Origin: a virus
DNA length: 27,856 bases
IMG/VR virus record: IMGVR_UViG_3300034356_000219
Location: 1 to 27,856 of that record
Reading direction: 5' to 3' (one strand)
In this document: positions 22,070-26,746 of the stretch, piece by piece
How positions within the stretch are numbered: the first letter of the stretch is position 1
Layout of the letters: every line of letters begins with the position of its first letter
Notes under the pieces: generated by a model
Databases searched by the model: none
Seen by the model: only the letters and a program-made list of their open reading frames with translations
Told to the model about the DNA's origin: nothing
Program-made: the position numbers and the translations under genes

Positions 22070-22157
22070 AAGGTGTCGGATACCTTATACTAACTTATTG
22101 GCTCAAAGCTGAAACCCTAATCCGACTGGGGTGGAAGCCGAGAGCCTTTTTTATTTT
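22070..22157 (+). ncRNA. Structured 5' leader with complementary hairpin loops and U-tract
   Basis: Hairpin A pairs AAGGT (22070-22074) with ACCTT (22082-22086) and has the 7-nt loop GTCGGAT. Hairpin B has three nested stems, GGCTC/GAGCC (22100-22104/22142-22146), GCT/AGC (22108-22110/22136-22138) and ACCC/GGGT (22114-22117/22129-22132), separated by two 3x3 internal loops, the inner one GAA/GGA. Its apical loop contains ATCCGAC (22120-22126), the exact complement of loop A. A run of T residues (22147-22152) follows hairpin B directly, and the start codon is at 22158. This resembles a kissing-loop or pseudoknotted control element with a built-in terminator. I do not recognise it as a named class. 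Confidence 0.55.
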
Positions 22158-22868
22158 ATGGCAATATTTAGAAAAGTCCACGTTACATTTTGGCGTGATG
22201 AATTTGTAGAAGGATTAACTCCAGAGCAAAAGTTTTTTTACTTGTATCTTTTAACTAATGACAGGACAACTCAATGTGGTATCTATGAGATTACTACAAA
22301 GCAAATGTGCTATGATACAGGATACAATGAGGACACAATTAAAAAGCTAATTAGCTTCTTTATTGAAATTGGTAAGGTAAAATACTCAACAAGCACAAAG
22401 GAGATGGCTTTGAAGAATTGGGGTAAGTATAACGATTCAAATAGTCCAAAGGTTCGTTCTTGTATTGAAAAGGAGTTATTAAAGGTAAAAGATAGAGTAT
22501 TGATACAGTATATATACAGTATGGATACACATACGCAAGAAGAACAAGAACAAGAAGAAGAACAAGATAAAGAACAAGAACAAGTAAATATAGACTTTGA
22601 GTGGTTTTGGGTTGAATATGATAAAAAGATAGGAGATAAGCAAAAGTTAAAAAAGAAGTGGAATAAATTAACTGATGAAGAAAGGCAAAATGCCATGAAT
22701 TATCTTGATCTTTACAAGCAATCAGTACAAGACAAACAATTCCGTAAAAACCCTGAAACCTTTTTAAATAACAAATCTTGGAACGATGAAATCATTAACC
22801 GAAATAATACCCCAAGCAATAAACTCTCTTACACAGAGCGAGAAGCTATTGCACTTAGAAATTTATAA
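22158..22868 (+). CDS. Replication initiation protein (DnaD-like organiser)
   Basis: The protein begins MAIFRKVHVTFWRDEFVEGL, then TPEQKFFYLYLLTNDRTTQC and GIYEITTKQMCYDTGY with a winged-helix pattern at residues 15-75, typical of phage replisome organisers. Residues 125-145 are a Gln/Glu tract, and the end (FEWFWVEYDKKIGDKQKLKK, then KNPETFLNNKSWNDE) is a DnaD/DnaB2-like helical tail of the kind that loads the host helicase. I choose ATG 22158 because the upstream in-frame GTG (22131) lies inside the RNA leader. The frame's last 83 nt overlap the next gene. Confidence 0.8.
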   Translation: MAIFRKVHVTFWRDEFVEGLTPEQKFFYLYLLTNDRTTQCGIYEITTKQMCYDTGYNEDTIKKLISFFIEIGKVKYSTSTKEMALKNWGKYNDSNSPKVRSCIEKELLKVKDRVLIQYIYSMDTHTQEEQEQEEEQDKEQEQVNIDFEWFWVEYDKKIGDKQKLKKKWNKLTDEERQNAMNYLDLYKQSVQDKQFRKNPETFLNNKSWNDEIINRNNTPSNKLSYTEREAIALRNL

Positions 22869-23520
22869 TAGACTTGAGCCTGATGAATTAAAAGTTTATA
22901 GTGCTTTAGAAACAATGAGTGTAGGCAGATGTTCGGCTATTGAGGTAAAAGAACATTTAAAGACCTGTATTGCTTTAAGCGGATGCCAAACACCTACGAT
23001 AGAGTTGTTTCAGTTTCTATGCGAATTTGTTATAAAGAACTATTGTAACTATAAACTAAAAGAACTAGGTGTAGCTTTTGAACTTTACGCAATGGGGAAA
23101 TTATCAGTTGACAAGGCGATAACTTTTAACCCTAAATTCTTTGGGGATGTGATGGCAGCGTATAAACCAATAGCAGTTCAAGTAAGAAACAAGACACATA
23201 CCGAGCCACCGCCAGTAGATATACCAAAAATCAATGATGATGAAGTAATTGAGGCATTGTACCAAAATTGGGAGAAATCGGCTAAAAAGGACTGGAAGCT
23301 ACTTAACACAATGGCTTTTGATATACTCTGGAAGCGTAAAGATTTAAACACTACTAATCTATCTAAGGAAGTGGCTGAAAAGATAAAAGCTAAGGTTATT
23401 GCTTATTACAAGGTCAACGCTAAAACCGAGAAAGAATTAGAAAGATTAATGGATGAAACTTTAATTAAAAACGAGTGTAAAAGATATTCTTTGTACCTAT
23501 ATTTACAAAACCAATTATAG
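22786..23520 (+). CDS. Hypothetical replication-region protein, 244 aa
   Basis: The protein starts MKSLTEIIPQAINSLTQSEK and has a conserved-looking middle (FLCEFVIKNYCNYKLKELGV, then AFELYAMGKLSVDKAITFNP), followed by basic helices. Gene order right after the DnaD-like protein suggests a helicase-loader or accessory role, but no ATPase motif is present and the function is unknown. The overlap of 83 nt with the previous gene is long, yet the N-terminal residues encoded there look like true protein sequence and no later ATG fits as well. A hairpin followed by T residues comes after its stop. Confidence 0.7.
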   Translation: MKSLTEIIPQAINSLTQSEKLLHLEIYNRLEPDELKVYSALETMSVGRCSAIEVKEHLKTCIALSGCQTPTIELFQFLCEFVIKNYCNYKLKELGVAFELYAMGKLSVDKAITFNPKFFGDVMAAYKPIAVQVRNKTHTEPPPVDIPKINDDEVIEALYQNWEKSAKKDWKLLNTMAFDILWKRKDLNTTNLSKEVAEKIKAKVIAYYKVNAKTEKELERLMDETLIKNECKRYSLYLYLQNQL

Positions 23521-23580
23521 CTACCCCATTTAAAATATTAATAACCTGATAGTAATTAGTGAAACTTGGGGTGGCTTTTT
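23521..23580 (+). terminator. Possible terminator with a long loop
   Basis: CTACCCCA (23521-23528) can pair with TGGGGTGG (23567-23574), 8 bp with one G-T pair, followed by C and five T residues. The loop is long (38 nt, AT-rich), so the strength is uncertain. Confidence 0.5.
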
Positions 23581-23586
23581 AAACTT

Positions 23587-23727
23587 ATGAAACAATTAAC
23601 ATTTATTTACGAACTACTAAAGTTTACGCTCATTAGTGTTCCTTTAGCTTGCTGCATTTATTTAACGGCACATTTATACTTTGAATTAAAACGATTGATT
23701 AATGACAGGAATAGACAACAACATTGA
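23587..23727 (+). CDS. Small membrane protein, 46 aa
   Basis: The frame encodes MKQLTFIYELLKFTLISVPL followed by ACCIYLTAHLYFELKRLIND and a polar tail. It has one membrane helix (residues 12-32) with a basic, polar C-terminus. It overlaps the NUMOD-like gene by 26 nt. Coding is supported by its uninterrupted frame right after the terminator-like hairpin and by the tight overlap; no function can be assigned. Confidence 0.5.
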   Translation: MKQLTFIYELLKFTLISVPLACCIYLTAHLYFELKRLINDRNRQQH

Positions 23728-23899
23728 AGTAAAATTGATTTATTTAGATACAAAAGAGGAGATATGGTTTAGATCAATAGCAAAGGCAATAAGGTTTTTA
23801 GGTACTGACTATAAAACGATTATGACCTATATGAACCCAATAAACAAAAAAAGATACAAGCACAATGACCGACTTTGTGTTGTTAGATTGAAAAAGTAA
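23702..23899 (+). CDS. Free-standing NUMOD1-like DNA-binding module, 65 aa
   Basis: The sequence IEVKLIYLDTKEEIWFRSIA followed by KAIRFLGTDYKTIMTYMNPI resembles the NUMOD1 module at the end of the HNH enzyme at 11856 (VIDTNTGKIYRSVKDAANSI): a short strand, a helix with SIAKAI and a second helix. The last part (YKHNDRLCVVRLKK) is basic. There is no nuclease domain, so it is either a remnant of a homing endonuclease or a small DNA-binding protein in its own right. The next gene starts after a promoter-like element. Confidence 0.65.
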   Translation: MTGIDNNIEVKLIYLDTKEEIWFRSIAKAIRFLGTDYKTIMTYMNPINKKRYKHNDRLCVVRLKK

Positions 23900-23902
23900 C
23901 CC

Positions 23903-23910
23903 TAATTTTG
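23903..23910 (+). promoter_or_regulatory. Putative -7 promoter element 4 nt before ninG
   Basis: TAATTTTG matches TAnnTTTG and ends 4 nt before the ATG at 23915, the same spacing as at 2328 and 11142. A TTTG lies upstream at 23874-23877 (25-nt gap), longer than usual. Confidence 0.4.
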
Positions 23911-23914
23911 CATA

Positions 23915-24274
23915 ATGCCATTGATACCTTTACCCAAGTTGTTAGAAAAGACCCAAAAGGTAGTTAATGCGTACATAAGAAAAAGAGATGAAGGGTTACC
24001 TTGTATTAGTTGCGGAAGCTACAATGGTAATCAAGCTGGGCATTATTTTGCGGTTAAAGGGTTTAGTGCTTTAAGGTTTAACGAATGGAATATCCATTTA
24101 CAATGTGCTGGGTGCAATATGTTTAAACACGGCAATCAAGCAATGTACCGAATAGGACTTGTTGAAAGGATAGGTGAAAAGGCGGTGAAAGAGTTGGAGT
24201 TTGAGGCGGTTAACAATAGAGTAAAGAAATGGCAAAGAACAGAATTAATAGAACTAATTGATAGATACAAGTAA
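23915..24274 (+). CDS. ninG: NinG/Rap-like recombination nuclease
   Basis: The protein reads LLEKTQKVVNAYIRKRDEGL, PCISCGSYNGNQAGHYFAVK, then LRFNEWNIHLQCAGCNMFKH and GNQAMYRIGL. The CxxC pair (Cys30, Cys33), His43, the HLQCAGC pair (His61, Cys64, Cys67) and KHGN (His72) match NinG (lambda Rap), a structure-specific endonuclease for recombination intermediates. It is somewhat shorter at the N-terminus than lambda NinG, as is common in Bacteroidetes phages. It would process recombination products made by the Bet-type recombinase. Confidence 0.87.
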   Translation: MPLIPLPKLLEKTQKVVNAYIRKRDEGLPCISCGSYNGNQAGHYFAVKGFSALRFNEWNIHLQCAGCNMFKHGNQAMYRIGLVERIGEKAVKELEFEAVNNRVKKWQRTELIELIDRYK

Positions 24275-24425
24275 CATATTCGCAACGTGCAAAGAGGAAC
24301 AAATAGCAGGATATTCTTGTTATTCTTTTGTCATTGATGGATGTACCCACTATGTATTTGGCGAAACACAAGAACAAGCATTTGATTATTTAGCAGACTT
24401 AATAAATAAATATGGCGAAAGTTAG
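24258..24425 (+). CDS. Possible small protein with a TTG start, 55 aa
   Basis: This frame lacks an ATG but reads as plausible protein: NIFATCKEEQIAGYSCYSFV followed by IDGCTHYVFGETQEQAFDYL and ADLINKYGES. The only normal alternative start is TTG at 24258, which overlaps the ninG end. Base use and length fit a real gene, but a non-ATG start and the absence of homology evidence keep confidence low. It overlaps the next small gene (start 24412) by 14 nt. Confidence 0.4.
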   Translation: MIDTSNIFATCKEEQIAGYSCYSFVIDGCTHYVFGETQEQAFDYLADLINKYGES

Positions 24426-24531
24426 TAACGGCAACAAGGTAAGTTTTGGGCGAAGGAAAACAGGAAAGTACAAAAAAACATCTGGTCCAAAGGATAAGCC
24501 AGTTAAGCCATATCAAAGACAGGGTAGATAA
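24412..24531 (+). CDS. Small, very basic protein, 39 aa
   Basis: The protein is MAKVSNGNKVSFGRRKTGKY followed by KKTSGPKDKPVKPYQRQGR, with about one third Lys/Arg and no acidic cluster. Small basic proteins with FGRRKTGKxKK and an end like YxxQGR are something I recall from related phages, with no known function; nucleic acid binding is likely. It starts in the AATATG context and ends 5 nt before the tRNA-Leu-like gene. Confidence 0.65.
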   Translation: MAKVSNGNKVSFGRRKTGKYKKTSGPKDKPVKPYQRQGR

Positions 24532-24536
24532 AATAT

Positions 24537-24652
24537 AGTCAGTTGGCGGAATGGTTGTAGACGCAGTGGTAAGCGAGGTGTACCACGTTAGAATAAAGGC
24601 GGGAGCGCTCCAACGTCTCTAACATTTACAGGTTCGAATCCTGTACTGACTA
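24537..24652 (+). tRNA. Class II tRNA-Leu-like gene with odd anticodon loop and giant variable arm
   Basis: AGTCAGT (24537-24543) pairs with ACTGACT (24645-24651) as a 7-bp acceptor stem. The D arm, GCGGAATGGTTGTAGACGC (24546-24564), is of the Leu type, and the T arm ACAGG TTCGAAT CCTGT (24628-24644) is standard. The anticodon stem GTGGTA/TACCAC (24566-24571/24581-24586) has a 9-nt loop (11 nt if the stem is taken as 5 bp) with GAG at its exact centre, which would read Leu CUC/CUU, but there is C in place of U33. The variable arm (24587-24623, closed by GTTAGA/TCTAAC) is 37 nt, far longer than normal. No CCA is encoded. It may be a modified or decaying tRNA. Confidence 0.6.
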
Positions 24653-24692
24653 CTCGTGGGCATCAAAACATATGTGAGCAAGATGCATCTGG

Positions 24693-24766
24693 ACTTGCTT
24701 TTAAAACGACTGATGAAGCCTGAAATGGTGGAAACTGAAAAGTCTCGTGGAGTTACCCCTGCAAGT
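24693..24766 (+). ncRNA. Hammerhead-like ribozyme core (type I arrangement)
   Basis: The conserved bases are all present in order: CTGATGA (24710-24716), GAA (24731-24733), A15.1 (24734), and AGTC with U16.1 (24743) and C17 (24744). Stem III is ACT/AGT (24734-24736/24741-24743) capped by a GAAA tetraloop. Stem I is ACGA/TCGT (24706-24709/24745-24748) and continues, after an internal loop, with ACTTGC/GCAAGT (24693-24698/24761-24766). Stem II is GCC/GGT (24718-24720/24727-24729). The predicted cut is after C24744. The weak point is the A-G pair next to the core in stem II (24717/24730), where natural hammerheads usually have G-C. Activity is untested. Confidence 0.55.
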
Positions 24767-24795
24767 GAATAACTGGTAACCACTCGCATATTGAC

Positions 24796-24819
24796 TGATA
24801 GGAAAGACTATCACTTTTT
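24796..24819 (+). terminator. Terminator of the tRNA/ribozyme transcript
   Basis: TGATAG (24796-24801) pairs with CTATCA (24808-24813) around a GAAAGA loop and is followed by C and five T residues. It would end the non-coding stretch 24532-24820 just before the next gene. Confidence 0.65.
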
Positions 24820-24830
24820 AAAACTAAACT

Positions 24831-25022
24831 ATGAAAGATACATACGGAAAGAAGCTATATACCTGTAAATGTGGTACAATTACCGAAGGCTATGTATGGT
24901 TCGGTAAGATAAAAGAAACCCAATTTGAATGTACTAAGTGTGGCAAATGGGTTGGATATGACAATTTAGAAAAGAAAGTAGATAGTATTATTTCAATACG
25001 AACACCAACAAAAAACCGATAA
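24831..25022 (+). CDS. Zinc-ribbon protein, 63 aa (Com-like candidate)
   Basis: The pairs CKCG (residues 12-15) and CTKC (residues 34-37) flank a strand-rich middle (TITEGYVWFGKIKETQFE), forming a zinc ribbon. It is the first gene of a short block with ParB-like and Mom-like genes. In phage Mu the small zinc-finger protein Com is needed for translation of mom, and this protein has similar size, a similar metal site and a similar place upstream of a Mom-like gene. That parallel is inference; I see no direct sequence similarity beyond the cysteine pairs. Its stop overlaps the next start (TAATG). Confidence 0.7.
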   Translation: MKDTYGKKLYTCKCGTITEGYVWFGKIKETQFECTKCGKWVGYDNLEKKVDSIISIRTPTKNR

Positions 25023-25606
25023 TGAACATCAACGAAATCAAACCTAATCCTAACAATCCAAGAATTATAAAGGATGACAAGTTTAAAAAGCTGGTTAAGT
25101 CAATCCAAGACTTCCCACAAATGCTTGAACTTAGACCTATTGTTATAGATGAAAATAATATTGTTTTAGGTGGAAATATGAGGCTAAAGGCTTGTATTGA
25201 AGCTGGGTTAAAAGATGTGCCTGTAAAACAAGCTAAAGACCTAACCGAAGAACAAAAGAAAGAGTTTATTGTAAAGGATAATGTAGGTTTTGGCGAATGG
25301 GATTGGAGCGACCTTGCTAATAATTGGGAAACCGAAGAATTAGAGGAGTGGGGTTTGGATATAATAGGTTTTAGCAATGTAGATGATTTAGGAGAAGGTT
25401 TTACTTTGCCAGATGGCGATAAATCACCTTTTCAACAAATGACATTTACTTTAGCAGATGAACAATGCGTCCAAATTAAAAATGCCATTGAGGAAATTAA
25501 ACGCACAGAAGAATACAAATATGCTGAAACAATGGGTAACGAAAATTCAAATGGTAACGCTTTATACTTAATAATAATGCAATGGGCAGAGCAAAAGAAA
25601 TCTTAG
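25022..25606 (+). CDS. ParB/Srx-fold domain protein
   Basis: Residues 1-95 have the ParB N-terminal domain layout: IKPNPNNPRIIKDDKFKKLV, then LRPIVIDENNIVLGGNMRLK with the GGNMR box at residues 50-54, and VPVKQAKDLTEEQKKEFIVK. Phage proteins with this domain act as CTPases or nucleases or as partners of DNA-modifying enzymes. The second half (WDWSDLANNWETEELEEWGL, then FTLADEQCVQIKNAIEEIKR) is typical of the longer phage ParB-like proteins often found next to methylase genes. Here it overlaps the Mom-like gene by 25 nt, so a joint role in DNA modification is plausible. Confidence 0.85.
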   Translation: MNINEIKPNPNNPRIIKDDKFKKLVKSIQDFPQMLELRPIVIDENNIVLGGNMRLKACIEAGLKDVPVKQAKDLTEEQKKEFIVKDNVGFGEWDWSDLANNWETEELEEWGLDIIGFSNVDDLGEGFTLPDGDKSPFQQMTFTLADEQCVQIKNAIEEIKRTEEYKYAETMGNENSNGNALYLIIMQWAEQKKS

Positions 25607-26316
25607 TAAAAGTTATACCGAGCAAAGTTGCTAATGAGTTTGTTAAATTAAACCATTATTCTGGTAAGGTAGTACAAAATAGTAATTTACATTTTGGATG
25701 TTTTTTAGATAATAAATTACATGGAGTATTAAGCTATGGTAGTCCTTTAGATAAGCGTAAAATATTACCAATGGTTGAAAATACAGGTTGGAATGATATG
25801 TTAGAACTTAATAGAATGGCATTTGATGAATATTTGCCGAAATATAGTGAAAGTCGTTGCATTGCAATAAGCATTAAACTAATAAAAAAAAATGCTCCAC
25901 AAATAAAATGGATATTAAGTTTTAGTGATGGAACTCAATGTGGCGATGGTACTATATATAGAGCAAGTGGATTTCTTTTAACAGGTATTAATCAAAATAC
26001 AAATACTTGTCGTTTAAATGATGGGAGTGTAATACATAAAATGACATTAGAAAGTAACCCTACCCAAAAAAGACCTGAACTAAATAATAGAAGTTATTAT
26101 GATTTGACAGGTGGTAAGTATGATTTTAAAAAATATGTAAATGAAGTTAAAGGCGAAATTTTAATAGGATTTCAATTACGATATTTATTATTAATAGATA
26201 AAACTTGCAAAATAACAGTACCTATATTACCTTTTTCAAAAATAGATGAACTTGGAGCAGGTATGTATAAGGGTAATAAGGTAACTTTGGCATCAAGACA
26301 AGCGGGAGAAGCATAA
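25582..26316 (+). CDS. Mom-like DNA-modification acyltransferase (GNAT fold)
   Basis: The protein contains ANEFVKLNHYSGKVVQNSNL, HFGCFLDNKLHGVLSYGSPL, ELNRMAFDEYLPKYSESRCI and LSFSDGTQCGDGTIYRASGF. The NHYSG box, the GVLSYGSP strand, the ELNRMA segment (residues 75-80) and the SxxDGxxGxxYxxxGF segment are those I associate with Mu Mom-type proteins. Mu Mom, an unusual GNAT-fold enzyme, converts adenine in phage DNA to a carbamoylmethyl form that blocks many restriction enzymes. Clustering with ParB-like and zinc-ribbon genes fits DNA modification. The last 15 bases are also the acceptor arm of the tRNA-Gly-like gene. Assignment by recalled motifs only. Confidence 0.72.
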   Translation: MGRAKEILVKVIPSKVANEFVKLNHYSGKVVQNSNLHFGCFLDNKLHGVLSYGSPLDKRKILPMVENTGWNDMLELNRMAFDEYLPKYSESRCIAISIKLIKKNAPQIKWILSFSDGTQCGDGTIYRASGFLLTGINQNTNTCRLNDGSVIHKMTLESNPTQKRPELNNRSYYDLTGGKYDFKKYVNEVKGEILIGFQLRYLLLIDKTCKITVPILPFSKIDELGAGMYKGNKVTLASRQAGEA

Positions 26317-26372
26317 AAGTAATGCGTTAGTCATTCCAGACTAAAGAAGGGGTGCAATACCACCTTCCCGCT
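26302..26372 (+). tRNA. tRNA-Gly(UCC)-like gene with 8-nt anticodon loop
   Basis: The sequence folds as a cloverleaf: acceptor GCGGGAG/TTCCCGC (26302-26308/26365-26371), D stem GCAT/ATGC (26311-26314/26322-26325) and anticodon stem TTAGT/ACTAA (26327-26331/26340-26344). The order GCGGGAG...GCGTTAGTC...TTCCA...GACTAA recalls bacterial tRNA-Gly. The loop is C-A-T-T-C-C-A-G, one base longer than the normal seven, with anticodon TCC. The T arm is weak (two mismatches) with loop TGCAATA, and the D loop lacks the usual GG. Discriminator T followed by CA, no encoded CCA. It overlaps the 3' end of the Mom-like gene by 15 nt. Confidence 0.55.
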
Positions 26373-26398
26373 CAAATACAACGAGAAATCAACGAAGT

Positions 26399-26746
26399 AT
26401 GGCAAATGAAGAAAATTTAAAGGCATTCCCAAAAGGGGTAAGCGGAAACCCTAACGGCAGACCTAAAGGAGTCCCTAATAGCAAGACAAGACTTTTACGT
26501 TTATTGGAGTTGGTTACTAAGGTACGCAACCCAGTAACAGGTGAAGATGAGGAGTTTACAATAGCGGAGCAATTAGATATGCAAATCATAGCAAAGGCTA
26601 GGAAGGGGGATTTAAAGGCTTATGAGATACTATTAGACAGATTAGAGGGCAGACCAAAACAAACAACCGACATAACCGCTGACATAAAGGGTAATGTGCA
26701 AATCACAATAGAACCAGATGCAGATTGTCAACCAATTAAAGATTAA
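26399..26746 (+). CDS. terS: Small terminase subunit-like protein (GNPNGRPKG type)
   Basis: The N-terminus, FPKGVSGNPNGRPKGVPNSK, carries the GNPxGRPKG motif common in DUF5681-type phage proteins and small terminases of this group. It is followed by a helical region (IAEQLDMQIIAKARKGDLKA, YEILLDRLEGRPKQT) and an acidic tail. It lies immediately before the large terminase gene with a 29-nt overlap, as expected for a subunit that selects the DNA packaging site and regulates the motor. Length is 115 residues, short for the family but typical of these phages. The call rests on the motif and gene order. Confidence 0.78.
   Translation: MANEENLKAFPKGVSGNPNGRPKGVPNSKTRLLRLLELVTKVRNPVTGEDEEFTIAEQLDMQIIAKARKGDLKAYEILLDRLEGRPKQTTDITADIKGNVQITIEPDADCQPIKD

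Noticed and set aside
22070-22146. Pistol ribozyme in the leader of the replication gene
   Set aside because: Hairpin-loop to downstream pairing resembles pistol topology, but the complementary strand lies in an apical loop, there is no separate third hairpin and the conserved core bases were not found.
22131-22157. GTG start at 22131 for the replication protein
   Set aside because: The extra nine residues are encoded by the 3' arm of the leader hairpin and its U-tract; ATG 22158 starts the conserved MAIFRKVHVTFW sequence.
22540-22590. Simple repeat GAACAA/GAAGAA in the replication gene as a regulatory or origin repeat
   Set aside because: It stays in frame and encodes a Gln/Glu linker between domains; there is no iteron-like spacing that would support an origin.
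24537-24819. tmRNA or a group I intron in a tRNA
   Set aside because: The tRNA-like arms close within 116 nt with no mRNA-like tag region, and no group I P/Q/R/S core elements could be placed.
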